From NCBI GenBank assembly GCA_018292915.2, contig JACVVK020000005.1, positions 3,474,501 through 3,538,500 of the forward strand: a DNA stretch of 64,000 nucleotides. Reading direction: 5' to 3'. The stretch comes from Batillaria attramentaria. Lineage: Eukaryota; Mollusca; Gastropoda; Batillariidae. The notes under the pieces are model-generated. The model was not told the origin of the DNA, did not search any database, and saw only the letters and a program-made list of their open reading frames with translations. Both the position numbers and the translations under genes were made by a program. The stretch's first letter is position 1. Each line of letters starts with the position of its first letter. Below, piece after piece: positions 1-11,115 of this stretch.

Positions 1-422
1 TAGCCTGCGGGCTGTCCATGACCCGTGCCGTGCCCTCGAGAGTACGTGTTTTTTTTTTTTTTGTTTTTGTTTTTTTTCGGCTTCAGCCTAATAACGTACA
101 AAGGTGTCCGGATCTTGTTCCCCGATTTTACCTGTACGTGTTTATTATGGGGTACGCGTGTCGCCGCCACGTAGAACCATTAGAAAAGCCGAAGGACCCG
201 GAGAGCAGCCTCCAATAAGCAGCTCGGGACCCGGGAAAAATGGGTATTCAGTATCACAGCCTGACCGGGGAACCCATGTGCTTCAACATGACAGGGGTGA
301 CGTCAGTTCAGTGACACGCTTGCTGAATTCAGACACGCCACGTATTAGACCACTGCTCATCATACTTGTGCAAACAACACAACGAGAAAAGCAGCAGTAG
401 CAGCAGAAACAACAGCAGCAGC

Positions 423-466
<44 letters not shown>

Positions 467-1260
467 CTAAAAAGAAAGACAGCAACAGTGACGGCAACGG
501 AAAAAAAGCCAATCAGAGGGCTGAGGTGGTCTGGCTCAATGTCACCAACAGTTAGCAAAGCCCACTCAGCCGAACCAGAACCAACCTATCACAGGTCCAC
601 ATTTCAGGGCCTCAGCTGACTAAGATGCATATTCCCCGTTTAAATCCCCCTGCATGTGTAAAACACATTACAATTTCTCCCGCCTGGCTGTTCTAATCTC
701 GCACTTCAAAATTTCTCGGAGATGCTCGCAGATGCGCGTTGTTTCCACGACTGTGAGTCGACCGTTTGAAGATTCTCGCGAGAAATGCGACTCTGCGACT
801 CTCGCATGCGTTCTTACTGTTCTCATTTGAAACTTTGTCTTGGCAGATTCATATAAAAAAGAGAAGAAAGGCGATAGATGTCAAGCTCGTTGTCTGAACC
901 GTCAGGTCGCTCGCAGCGGGTCGGGGGTACCTTTTGTTGGCCGAAATGCCTCGAGTGTGACTTTTGCTAGGTAGCGTTATCGGAGGTCAAAGGTTATAGC
1001 ACTGAGCGCGCGGCTGGGTTCTCCATCTGTCATTGAAAACGATATACTGCGGGCTGAAGCCCCTCATTAACCGTTGTAAATCGCAATCTTTAGCCGCTGT
1101 AAGTATGGAAAATATATTTTATTCCGGGTGCTTAACACGTCGGGCTGTATGTTTGCCTGTGTTGCAGTAGTGTTGACAGAGATCATGGTCTAGAGGCATA
1201 ACACATACCTCTGTCCTTTTTATGTTGGATTAAACTGTGTTTCGGTTGGGTATGATCTAA
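1..1260. other. Intergenic, no gene recognised; possible promoter-like motifs
   Basis: No convincing coding frame is present. A (CAA)n run lies at about 414-467. The 690-1030 stretch is unusually complex for this window. It holds the palindrome TCTCGCGAGA at 774-783, a sequence known as a core-promoter motif in mammals. It also holds a DR1-like nuclear receptor site, AGGTCAAAGGTTA, at about 984-996. Whether it acts as a promoter or enhancer here is inference only. Confidence 0.35.
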
Positions 1261-1273
1261 GCACGTGTGGAGG

Positions 1274-1317
<44 letters not shown>

Positions 1318-1324
1318 GAGAGAG

Positions 1325-1667
1325 AGACTGACTGACTGACTGACTGAAACGTTTATTTCAGGATTAAGACTTGTAGGCATGGTCTGCCTATCTTACAAGC
1401 TGTCCTGCTAATCTAGAAACACTAAAAAGTAAAGGCTAACATGACAAAAGTATACCGGCACAAAAGGAGTAAAACTAATAAGAAAATAGAACAAAAAAAA
1501 TTAAACATGCAAAGATAGAAGAGCAAGAAATTCTAAGGAAACACATCGGAAAATAGGTGAAGAAGTAGATAGCATGGTGTTTGAAATTGTAGTATACAAC
1601 ATAACTTGTAAAAAGGTAACATGTCATAGTGCCATCTGATAACGAGTACTTTAGCAAGAAACAGATA
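1325..1667 (-). mobile_element. LINE 3' UTR and (TCAG)n tail, distal half
   Basis: On the minus strand this runs to AATAAA followed by a CAGT/TCAG simple tail at about 1328-1345. It continues the 3' UTR of the reverse-transcriptase fragment at 2929-3792, from which it is separated by a TIR element inserted at a TA. A similar 3' end (AATAAAG followed by TCAG repeats) is on the plus strand at about 27088-27120, which supports this as a family-specific LINE tail. Confidence 0.6.
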
Positions 1668-2145
1668 CAGTATACGCCGGTTATAAGCAACTCGGATATA
1701 AGAAAACTCGGTTATTGCCAACGATTTTTTTTCCCCCGGCCAAACTCTTCTTTATTGTGTATTACAAAAACTCGGATACAAGAAACTCGCTTATAAGAAA
1801 ACTCGGTTTTAGGAAAGCAAATTTCTTGTCCCGCTTGATACAAAAACTCGGATATAAGAAACCGAAAGTACATTTCCAAGAAAATTTCACTCATTGTAAG
1901 AAACCGAAAGTACATTTCCAAGAAAAGTTCACTCATTCTAAGAAAACAGGTCAGGTCTGACGTCACTTAGGACAGGCACATGATTGCGCATGATTTTCTT
2001 TTCTTGAATTGGATCTTTACCATTGTATTCCGTGCAAAATTGAATGTTGGCAACAAGAAAAAATACGAGATGCATGTTTGTTCTATTGTTATATGTTGTT
2101 TTTATTATTATTTTGTTTTTTTGCCTGATTGGGAGCTCTCTCCGA

Positions 2146-2185
<40 letters not shown>

Positions 2186-2914
2186 CTGTATGTCTGTCTC
2201 TGTCTACAGGGCTCGCGTTAAGGAGAATAAAACTATCAGTATTAGACTAACTGTTGATCAATTCCTTTCTTTGACAATATACGTGGTCCATCTTTCCTCC
2301 ATCCCCCTTCCCCCTCCCAACAGAAAACTTGAAAAGCTAATTTGCAGCTTTTTTCAGCCAAATTAGACACGGAAAGCATCGCATATCATATTCTAATGGG
2401 AAGAGTTTTTTAATAGATCAAAAGTTGATACATAATGCACTTTTAATATATCCTATAAATACAAGGCAATTCTCTCTCTCTCTCTCTCTCTCTCCTTAGC
2501 TCTTTTTTGTTTGTTTGTTTGGTTGGCTGGTTGGTTGGTTTGGTTGGTTTTTTTCTTTTTGTTTTTTTTTCTTTACATGACCGCCAGCGCTACAGTTGGG
2601 AAGCAAAAACAATATTTTCATGTTCAAACAAAAATATCTGACATTGAAGGACACAAGAGCACTAGTGTATATTAACTCTACACATATATATTCTGTGCAG
2701 GTCTTTAAGAGAAACTAGATATTTCTTAATTTAATGCAAAACATACACGAACTGAGAAAAAAGAAATGTTTTAAGCCTTTTTTTCAATGAACTCGGTTAT
2801 AAGAAATATTTTTCAAAATACTTTCTTATATCCGACTTTCAGATATAAGAAAACTCGGATATAAGAAACCAAAAAATTGCCCCCCCTCGAGTTTCTTATA
2901 ACCGGCGTATACTG
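1668..2914. mobile_element. Non-autonomous pogo/Tigger-like TIR element (1247 bp)
   Basis: The left end is CAGTATACGCCGGTTATAAG at 1668-1687. The same 20 bases appear in reverse complement at 2895-2914, and the similarity continues into AACTCG. TA dinucleotides flank both ends (1666-1667 and 2915-2916), consistent with a TA target duplication as in Tc1/mariner/pogo elements. Internally there are many copies of an AACTCGGATATAAGAAA subterminal repeat (near 1690, 1765, 1790, 1845, 2790, 2850) and two CT arrays. There is no transposase frame. It sits inside the 3' UTR of a LINE. Confidence 0.75.
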
Positions 2915-2928
2915 TATTGTTCATGGAC

Positions 2929-3792
2929 CTATGACTGACGTAAGTATCTGAGAAGTTGAGTTTTAAATGAATGAAGCTTCAGGGTACATTTTAAGTATGC
3001 TGGCAACTGGTTCCATGAAAGTGACCCAGAGAATGAGAGGCTTGTTTTAAAAATGTCCAATCTAGGTAATGGTAATTGGAACAGGCCATTTCTTGCGTTG
3101 TGTCGCTGACTTGGTTGAAAGAACGTGGTCAGATATGGAGGAGCCTTACAGTGGACTATCTTGTGCATGAAAACACATCGGTTGAACTCAAGATGCTTGG
3201 TAAGGGGGAGGTGTTCGAGCGCTTTAAGTTTTTCTTCTGTGGGTAAGGGCCCAGGATGTAAAAGCTTTATACCACGTTTATAGAGAGAATTGATCTTTTT
3301 CAAGTGAATATCACCACATTTGTCCCAGAGGTTGGAGGCGTAATCTATATGACTTTTTATATGCGCGTGAAAGAACATTTTGCAACTGTCGTGGCTAACT
3401 ATGCGGTTAAGTTTACTTAAGAGAAAAAGATTTTTAGACAGGGTTTTGCTAAGTTTTTCTAGGTGCGGCTCCCACTTCAATTGGTCGTCCACTGTAACGC
3501 CCCAAAGGCGATGCGTTGACACTTGGTGTATGGGCTCTGAGCCGAGAGATAGTTTGAGAGGTAGAAGCTTCCGCTGGTGCCTTTGGCGGGTAGTTATTAG
3601 CATGCTCTTTGTTTTGGGGACGCTGATTATCATATGATTTTGGGTACACCATTCAGATACTTCATCGAGGCTCTGCTGGAGTGTTTTGTTTATTGTTGCC
3701 TCTTTTTTGTCGGATGTGTGTAGTGTTGTGTCATCTGCAAATAACTCGCAGGACACGTTGGGGCTAGATAAACAAAAGGGAAGGTCATTAAT
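2929..3792 (-). pseudogene. LINE reverse transcriptase, C-terminal fragment
   Basis: A 288-codon open frame on the minus strand begins with INDLPF and has the catalytic-type FADD box (FADDTTLH) close to its start. It continues through the thumb and C-terminal region typical of CR1/L2/Jockey-like non-LTR retrotransposons (SHIDYASNLWD, then a WNQLP-like box and SFKTQLLRYL) to a stop at 2929. The endonuclease and the first RT blocks are missing. A TAA lies immediately upstream of the first isoleucine, and a GA array begins at about 3807, so this is a 5'-truncated copy. The frame itself has no internal stop, so the insertion may be fairly young. The clade assignment is tentative. Confidence 0.8.
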
Positions 3793-3805
3793 TTAAAGAC
3801 AAAAT

Positions 3806-3806
<1 letters not shown>

Positions 3807-3857
<51 letters not shown>
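3807..3857. repeat. (GA)n then (CAGA)n microsatellite
   Basis: A GA run passes into CAGACAGA repeats. It abuts the truncated 5' side of the LINE fragment. Confidence 0.85.
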
Positions 3858-4521
3858 GAAGGAAAATGTCATCACATATCATCATCGTCGCCTGTTCAAG
3901 GCACTCGCTGCGATATGAAAGAAGCAATAGGGTTTGGTGTGCATTTACGAAGCTCTTATTCTGTTTGCAAATAAAATGATGCTTAGTTTGAACATTGTGA
4001 TCGTTTTGTTGGGGTTTTTTTTTTTTTTTTTGCTTGTTTGTTTTGTTTTAGGCAATTAGACAAATCTCCCACTCTTCTGCGCGAGGAAACGAAACGAAAC
4101 GAAATGCTAACTAGTGTTTCTTAAGTTCGCTTCTGCAGTTACGCAATTTTTATTTTTTATTTTTGTGCCGTCGCGCCTCATAAATGCAAAGTTCTGTAAT
4201 GCAATATCACATGGGTGTTTGAGTATCATTGAGTTTTCCTGGGCCGGTTTACAACCCACCCACTTGCCTGCAAATAAAACGAAAATGACACCTCTAGACA
4301 ACGAAATCGTACAGTGCAGGTGGGTGTACCGGCTTGAGGTGAGCGTGTGTAAGTGTGTTTATCGTTTTCGATGGGCGCTCGCGACAGCTGAAGAGGAAGG
4401 AGATGAATTATGAAAGTGTCTGTTTCTTAATCAGCTGGCTGTTGTACACGCAAACCCACAAACTTGCAATAAAAGAGGGCAATAGCATTATTGAACATGT
4501 CCATTTTGATAAGATGTTGCG

Positions 4522-4530
<9 letters not shown>
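3858..4530. other. Intergenic, nothing recognised
   Basis: Mixed-composition DNA with poly-T near 4016-4031. Short frames in several directions show no recognisable domain and no paired splice signals. Confidence 0.4.

Positions 4531-4582
<52 letters not shown>
4527..4582. repeat. (CG)n/(CA)n microsatellite
   Basis: A GCGC run passes into about 52 bp of CA repeats. The His/Thr or Cys/Val frames across it are artefacts. Confidence 0.95.
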
Positions 4583-4586
<4 letters not shown>

Positions 4587-4784
4587 CACTCGTATTTCCG
4601 AAATGTCGCAACGATAAGACACTGGAAAAAGAAGCCAAACATTTAGGGTTTTAGTTTTTTTTTTTTTTTGTCAGTGAGAAAATGAAGCTTGTAGCTGAAT
4701 ACTGACAGAACAGCAACTGTAGTATACAACGTGTGTTGAACGTAATGTTCGAGTGGATGCAGATCTTGGACAGGCCACGTGACT

Positions 4785-4907
4785 CTGCAGTGCAGAGGGG
4801 GAGGAAGCCGGAGTACCCGGAGAGAACCCCCGACGATCGGCCCGAATGAACGATGCCACATACGAGAAGGAAAAATTCTTTGCCCCGAGTGGGACTCGAC
4901 ACCCCCC
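4785..4907 (-). mobile_element. SINE-B fragment
   Basis: The minus strand contains the B-box-like end of a tRNA-derived head followed by the GGGGCGAAGAATTTTTCC and CGATCGTCGGGGGTTCTC segments. Both are shared with the full copy at 7034-7431 and the copies at 20905, 62843 and 63238. The ATT tail is missing. A poly-C run at 4902-4919 interrupts the head. Confidence 0.65.
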
Positions 4908-4909
4908 CC

Positions 4910-5042
4910 CCCCCCCCCCGCCCCGAAAACTGCACTGAGACAAGTGATATCTAAGCAGGAAAGGGGATTGCTATCTGCATGAGTTGTCTCCCTTGCCACA
5001 ACAAGCACGCATTTTTCGAGGCAGAGCACAGAGTTGCTGAAG
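4910..5042 (-). repeat. Repeat unit shared with 5990-6127 and 6285-6465
   Basis: Its reverse complement matches 6285-6400, including GAGAAATGCGTGCTTGTTGT-like and ATCACTTGTCTC-like words. It is part of a local cluster of three related segments in two orientations. Confidence 0.6.
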
Positions 5043-5044
5043 AC

Positions 5045-5985
5045 GACGGAACAAAGGCTTTCACTCAGACGCCCACTTTAAAAGCAATTAAAGAATTATA
5101 TGCTTGATGCATGTCACTCTTACGTCGCCTGGACGCATGCAATTATGGCAGCAAGAATAAACACGCAATCTTGAAAAGGAGAGACACAAGCCGGTGTTCA
5201 CAAATCACGAAGAAAGAGCTCGAGATCTCCGGAAACACGACCGTGGTCTTTGTGTCCAGAAATTACATCTTCGGGACGAAGTTCCACACGAGCAGTTCGA
5301 AATAAACTTCAGACAAACCATGAATGTCTGCTAGCAGGAATACACGTGCAAGAGGAGGACGCAAAGTAGGTCTTTCTGCGCCCAAAGACACTATTGTTAC
5401 ATTTCATTAAATGCAGTTTGAAAAAAGTAAAATCCGGAACAAATGCATGTCGAACATGCCGCGAGCGTGACCGTGCATGATCGCAATTATTTTTGATCAC
5501 GGTGAATGGGTGCTAATCCAAGCGAAACCGTACTTCCTGAGACACGTGACTTAGGGGCTTTCGTCTCATGTCTACATTATAAAATACTTGGAACTGTGTG
5601 ACGGCGATTCAAGTGTTTTCTGAAACTGAAAGGACTTGAAGGTTTTGTGGGTCAGCGAAAATTTGCAACGGAAAAAAAATGAATGCATTTGTATGCAGTC
5701 ATTACTTACAATTGCAAACACAAACATGAGATACGTTCTCGAGAATTGTTATTGTTGCTGTTGTTGTTTTTGTTCTTGTTGTAGTCTCTGTTTTGTTTTG
5801 GGTTGGTTCTTTCGTTTTGTTTCGTTTTCTTTGAATTACTTTTGGGTTTGCTGTGGTATACGTTTGGGTGTGTCATGGATTTCGCATCATAAAAAAAACG
5901 AAAAAATGTTTCCTTTCAATACACAACAGATACAAGTTCAATGCTCGCTGTATGTAGATCATCAGCTGTATTTAAAGCACCTGTC
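5045..5985. other. Intergenic, nothing recognised
   Basis: No coding signature. A TTG/GTT-rich run lies near 5745-5790. Confidence 0.4.
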
Positions 5986-5989
5986 CACA

Positions 5990-6465
5990 CTTCTGGCCTG
6001 GGCTGCACTGAGCTCGACACACGGCAACTCTGTACCATCGGGTTTCACTACGCTTACCCTCTGCACTGACCCGAAAACAGCTAGCCGAGACCTGTCCCGA
6101 GACAAGTGATACCTAAGAAGGAAAAAACAAAAATACTCGGTGACAAGGAAAGTGGACAGTTGTGAACAACTTTGTGGTCAGCGTGGTATTTCAGAGTGTG
6201 CACAGTACATTTTCAACCTGTTTCAGAGATTATTACCAGAATGAGTTGCCCCCTGTGCATACACACAACCGCAGCATGAATGCAGCAACTTTGTGCTCTG
6301 CCACGAGAAATGCGTGCTTGTTGTGGCAAGGGAGACAGCTCATGCAGGCATTAATCTCTTTTCCTTCTTAGACATCACTTGTCTCTGTGCAGTTTTCAGC
6401 GAGCCGATTTCGGGTCAGTGCACTTCGAGGGTAAGCGTATTGCAACCCGATGGTACAGAGTTGGG
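5990..6465. repeat. Inverted repeat (foldback-like) of about 110-140 bp arms
   Basis: The reverse complement of 5990-6127 aligns well with about 6357-6470. Shared words include TTCCTTCTTAG, ATCACTTGTCTC, CGGGTCAGTGCA, GGGTAAGCGTA and CCCGATGGTACAGAGTTG. The arms are separated by about 230 bp. An open frame at 6293-6685 crosses the right arm but has no recognised domain. A non-autonomous foldback element is possible. Confidence 0.6.
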
Positions 6466-6689
6466 TACACGGTCATTCCTTACGTTCACCAGTTTGGTGA
6501 GTGGGGACTATTTGCTCGCTTTCACCCCAGCCGGCTTCACCCAAAGTCTCAATACGTATGACAGGCATACAACAGCGCGTGGAAAACTTTTCATCAAATG
6601 CGCTGACTCTGTGTATCAGAATCAGTCACCTGGGTCAAAGTATGTAGCATCTAAGACCATTGTGGTGACTCTGGCCAACGTATAAGTTG

Positions 6690-7033
6690 TTCTAGAAGTG
6701 TACCGCGTACTGAACCGACGACGTCATTTGGTTGCGGACTGAGGACCAGCTAGACGGCGCTGCTTGGCTGCTATTTTTATCAGCTTCTTTCGAGTCCCAC
6801 TCAGTTCAAAATTGGACCCGTAGGCTCAAAGAAAGTAGTGTTTCTCTAATATTAGAAGCCACAAAGTCATGAAATCAAATGAAACATCCCCCTGTCTGGC
6901 GAACAGCCTAAACCCTGCTCTTAACTGGGCACAGCCCTCGAAACACACATGTGCACATCACAGTCGTTGCGCTCGGTGTGTCTACTATCTACAAAACTGA
7001 ACACAGCTGTGCTCGGTGACAAACCGATTGAAG
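6690..7033. other. Intergenic, nothing recognised
   Basis: Non-repetitive DNA with no coding or RNA signature visible. Confidence 0.4.
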
Positions 7034-7431
7034 ATGGTCTAGTGGTCTAGTGGTTAAGAGACTTGTCACCAATGCGAGAGGTCAGAGGTTCGAGTCCCAT
7101 TCGGGGCGAAGAATTTTTCCTTCTCGTACGTGGCACCGTTCATTCGGGCCGATCGTCGGGGGTTCTCTCCGGGTACTCCGGCTTCCTCCCCCTCTGCTTT
7201 GGAAATGTTCAGCCCACCAAATTTGAAAAAATAAATGCAATTCTAAATTCCGAACTTTAAATAGCTGAGCTGACTCTTCGCACCACGTGATTGTAATGTG
7301 TTTATGTCCGGTATGTGAGAGGATGCGTGTGATTCACGTGAGCGTGCGTGTTGGGTTCAGTTCGCGGCGCTTTGAGCCGATTCATGAAATTGGGAAAAGC
7401 GCCTATACAATACTATTATTATTATTATTAA
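7034..7431 (+). mobile_element. SINE-B, near-complete copy
   Basis: The tRNA-like head has an A-box-like TGGTCTAGTGGTTAAGAG and a B-box-like GGTTCGAGTCCC. The body contains CGATCGTCGGGGGTTCTC and TCCGGCTTCCTCCCCCTC, and a 3' portion contains CGCGGCGCTTTGAGCC. The tail is (ATT)n at about 7412-7430. Four other copies occur here (4785, 20905, 62843 and 63238, all on the minus strand). The ATT tail resembles that of the LINE 3' end at about 28358, so mobilisation by that type of LINE is plausible. Confidence 0.8.
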
Positions 7432-7576
7432 GATGCACTGTCCGCCATGTTTGCGCGCCGAGTGACGTAGTACAGCCAGTCAGAATCTGTTGTGGAAGCC
7501 ACAGTCACAGTTGTGGCTATTTGAAATCCAGTTTGCTGTGATGACGCCACAGCGGCGGAAACCTCCCAAATCACAA

Positions 7577-7643
7577 CTGTGGACAGCACTGTGGACAGCA
7601 CTGTGGCCAGCACTGTGGACAGCACTGTGGACAGCACTGTGGC
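7577..7643. repeat. 12-bp minisatellite (ACAGCACTGTGG)n
   Basis: Six tandem copies of ACAGCACTGTGG, with one variant carrying CCAGCACTGTGG. Because 12 is a multiple of three, it produces a spurious repetitive frame. Confidence 0.9.
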
Positions 7644-8106
7644 GCTCCGCAGTGCCCAGTTAAGAGCCGGCTTCAGAGCTTCGAGAGCGGCAGTTCAGCT
7701 TCCATCTCAGCGGCGTTACGAACACAGAGACTTTAACATCCTAAATTCGAAGCCAGCGTCATGCAACCCAACAGCGAGGTCGCAAAGTGAAAGCTCGAGC
7801 AGTATAAATAAAGAACAGACGGTCGTCTGCACTCGGAGACAGAAGGTCGGTGTAGACCTGGCTTTTACGGGCCGGAGTCTGTGCACAAACAGAGCCCGGT
7901 GCCAGCGCTTAATGCATGTTTGCCGTGTACCTGTGTTTCCAGAGGCCTCTCTATGGCCCCATTCTCTGGTCGCTTTGTTTCCTCTCCGTGTCTCCGTGGT
8001 CCCCGTGCTTCGCGCGCTGTTTTCAGTCCGTTCCCGCCGCTTTCGCTTTTCTTCGTTGACTTTTTCATTTTCTTTCTCGTTTCATTTCTTTCTCTTTTTT
8101 GTTTTT

Positions 8107-8109
<3 letters not shown>
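7644..8109. other. Intergenic, nothing recognised
   Basis: Open frames in both directions have no recognised domain. Confidence 0.35.
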
Positions 8110-8160
<51 letters not shown>

Positions 8161-8172
8161 CGTGTGTGTGTG
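8110..8172. repeat. (TG)n microsatellite
   Basis: About 60 bp of TG repeats with one GGCG interruption near the right end. Confidence 0.95.
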
Positions 8173-8549
8173 ATGGCGGCCCATATTTGGCGAATTTCCC
8201 TTTTCATGTATTTTTGTCTGATCTTAGATGGAAACCTGCAGAGGGAGACGGCTGTTAGGACTCCTATTAGTTTTGAACACATCAGTGCAAGAGGAAAGGA
8301 ATCGTCTGTTGAAAAGGTCGCCTTCTCTTCGATTTTGTGATTGTGGACACCCTTTCTGTTGCCATCCCCAACCTCCCTCCACCGCCACCATCCCCATTAC
8401 GTTATCTCCGCCATTTTTAAAAATCAGTTTTGTTTGTTTGTTTCTCTCAATTTTTCTTTCTCTCCACATTTTTTTTGTTTTGTTTTTAATTCTGTTTCTC
8501 TATGTGGTACCGGTGTAATCAGCCAGATGTCCTCCCCAGCTCGTTTGAC

Positions 8550-8745
8550 CCCCTGGCACTTTTAGCCTCAAGATGTATTAATCCGGGGTACTTCCAGCCT
8601 CAAGCTGCATTGACCCGGGGCACCTCCAGCGTCAGATTGCTTAGACCCGGGGCACCTCCAGCGTCAGTCTGCTTAGACCCGGGGCACTTCTGGCCACAAG
8701 CTGCTTAGGCCCGGGGCACGTCCAGCCTCAAGCAGTTCAGACTGA
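8550..8745. repeat. 32-bp minisatellite, about six copies
   Basis: The period is visible from the spacing of the CCCGGGGCAC core (8614, 8646, 8678). Each unit carries CTTAGACCCGGGGCAC and CCAGCGTCA-like segments. The outer units are diverged. Confidence 0.85.
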
Positions 8746-8814
8746 GGGCTCTTCACGCTGTTGTACATCCCGAATGTTACACCGGCAGCTGCTGTGTCAA
8801 TCTTCTCGTTCAAT

Positions 8815-9830
8815 TAAAAAAAAAAAAAAAAAAACCCTTAATGCAAATCTTCATGGTTAGAGCAGACATTATAAAACTATAGAACACCCTGCCACAGACA
8901 TTTTCCTGATTCTTTTTTCACAATAACCATTTTTGATTACATTTGAGTATTCAGTGCAGAAGCTAGTGTTTTGCACTTTGCAAATTGATGTCAATATGTG
9001 ACTCGCTCCCAGATTTTTTAAGGCAAACTGTTGTTTTGGGTTATGATTTCTGCCATAAAAAGTTGTACGTGATGCATGTCAGTGGAAAACACTGCAATTT
9101 GTTTCCTGTTTTAAATTTTTAGTTTTTGCATACCTTTATCTTTTACAAGGCCGGGAAAAATTGCGATGGACTCTAGATGGTGAGAAGAGACGATGGCAAT
9201 GCAGTGCTAGTGCCTACAGATCAGCAGCTTATATCTCGTGGAGTTTAAAAGACAGGATATGCGGCAAGTCGTCACGTACCTATTCTACGAGTCATCTCAA
9301 TCAAAGACCACAGAAACAACAGAACCTCGTCATTTGAAATTACGCTTCAAAGACGCAAGCACTACTGACAGAGTGGTCGCACTTGAAGACCCCTCTAGCG
9401 CTGTCGCCAGTTTTCACTGTTTCTCTTTCTTTCCTGGTCGTTCTTTTGTGAACTCGCCAGAAACAAATGTGAATGGTTTCTCGAACATTCGAAGCGTGTC
9501 TCTGTGTTGACCTGATTGGATTTTTAGTACAGTGTGGCTGCGTTCGACTACGCTGAAGATCAAACGTGAAATGGTGAATGGTTGTACGAAGCCGTGCGCC
9601 TGGAAGTGAGAAAGCAATTACTAGTCTGTGTTTTACTGGCGTGAAGGCGTGATCTGGTGTTGGTGAATGTGATACAAACGGGTTTAAGCGTCTGTCGGTG
9701 GAGCTGAAAGTGTGATATGCTGTTGAAAACATTTGCTGTGTGTATGGACTTCTGCGACGCTCATGCTCGTAAGGTCGAGTGCCTGACAAGGTTAGGAGTG
9801 CACTGATATACATTTAAATCTTCTAAACTG
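8815..9830. other. Intergenic, no gene recognised
   Basis: Poly-A at about 8815-8834. Frames at 9238-9510 (plus) and 9340-9813 (minus) overlap each other and match no family I recognise. Confidence 0.35.
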
Positions 9831-9856
9831 ATCTTGGCTTCTACATTTGGATTGAA

Positions 9857-10115
9857 AGAAAAAAAATCGAACCGAAACGGAACGGATCAAAATGAAAATG
9901 GCAAAACGAAACAAAAGGAAACCAACAAAACAAAACAAACAACCCCAACAAATATAAACAAACAAAAAACCCGACCCGCAAAACAAACAAATGACAAGAA
10001 CAACAAAAACAAAACAAAAACAAACGAACAAAGTAAAACCACCACCAAACCAAACAAAAGCAACACAAATTGAAAACAAACAAACAAAAAACAAAAAATA
10101 CAAACAAAACAAAGG
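9857..10115. repeat. A-rich, CAAA/AAAC low-complexity tract
   Basis: About 250 bp made mostly of AAAC, AACAAA and similar words. All frames through it are composition artefacts. Confidence 0.85.
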
Positions 10116-10329
10116 AAAATTAAGGACCTTCCTCTCCTCAGTCGTCTACCTCTCTATCCTATGATCCAGTAAAAAATACCCCCCCCCCCCACCCCCGCAT
10201 CCCTTACTAAAGGATTTCACACTCTCACAGTATTACCCTTTTCACGAGATTTTTTTTTTTTAATTCTTTTTACGAAAAACGAACAAACACTGAGTGTGCA
10301 GAATGTTTCGTTTCATTTGCTTTCCATTC

Positions 10330-11115
10330 CACCTTTTACAAAAACGGGCCGTAATAATGGCTGCTTTTATCGCTGTGGGACACGGGCCGCTGTTTACCCC
10401 CCTGTCACCCTTCAGCCTCCCAAAGTGTCACATCCAGCCGTCCATTACTGACCTCTGACCTTGTAGGTCAGCCTGCTGCCAAAAAAAGGTCACCCGGACC
10501 AACTTTCCGCGAGGGTGACGGCCCCTGAAGAACTTCTTGTCCATTTTTCCGGCCGTGGGTCAAACCGGCCTCAGGGATGTTTATCGTTCTTTAAGCAAAC
10601 TCCCCTACCCCTACCCCCCATCCCCCACACCCTTTAACTTCCACCCCCCCCCCTTTTTTTTTTTTTTTCAAACTCTCAGTTTTTGTCCCGTGGCCCGTTA
10701 GTGTCTGTAAAGCCGTTCATTTCTCCGCGCGTGTTGGTCCAGGCAATTAAATGCTTGTCCGATGGAAACTAGAAATTCGGGGGCTGGGCAAAGATTTCGC
10801 ATGGGCCGGTCAGCACACGCTCGTTCGTCGGCGCTCATCAAGTGGGGGAACTTGAAAGTGTCAGAATGTGATGAATTTCCATTGTCTTGAGCGGCCTTTT
10901 CGGAGAGTTCTGTCCCTTTGCGAGACGTTCTCTCCCTTCCCTGACCAACAGCTCGTGACAAGCGGCCGTGAAAAATCAGCACTGTGCAAGCGTCCGCCAA
11001 GGAGAGGGTAAATTGAAATGCAGATGATGCACTCGAAACTTTCTTCGCGTTTTGCAGACGGACAAATATATCGCTTACTCACATCTGTCAGGGTTAAACC
11101 CAGGTCTGATTTCAC
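10330..11115. promoter_or_regulatory. Complex non-coding stretch with clustered nuclear-receptor-like half sites
   Basis: It lacks simple repeats and known elements over most of its length. At about 10448-10500 there is a perfect DR1 on the minus strand (TGACCTCTGACCT), then TAGGTCAG and AAGGTCAC: four AGGTCA half sites in about 50 bp. A frame at 10698-11000 (minus) has no recognised domain. A conserved non-coding element or enhancer is a reasonable guess, but only cross-species alignment could show it. Confidence 0.3.

Noticed and set aside
6293..6685. 130-codon frame as a secreted or structural protein
   Set aside because: It overlaps the inverted repeat cluster and has no recognisable domain or signal.
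7034..7110. True tRNA genes at SINE-A, SINE-B, SINE-C or SINE-D heads
   Set aside because: A and B boxes are present, but no complete cloverleaf or terminator follows and each head continues into a repeated non-tRNA body.
9340..9813. 157-codon minus-strand frame as a gene
   Set aside because: No recognisable domain, overlaps an open frame on the other strand, no splice partners seen.
10698..11115. Minus-strand frames of 84-100 codons
   Set aside because: No recognised family and composition like the surrounding non-coding DNA; kept only as part of a possible regulatory stretch.
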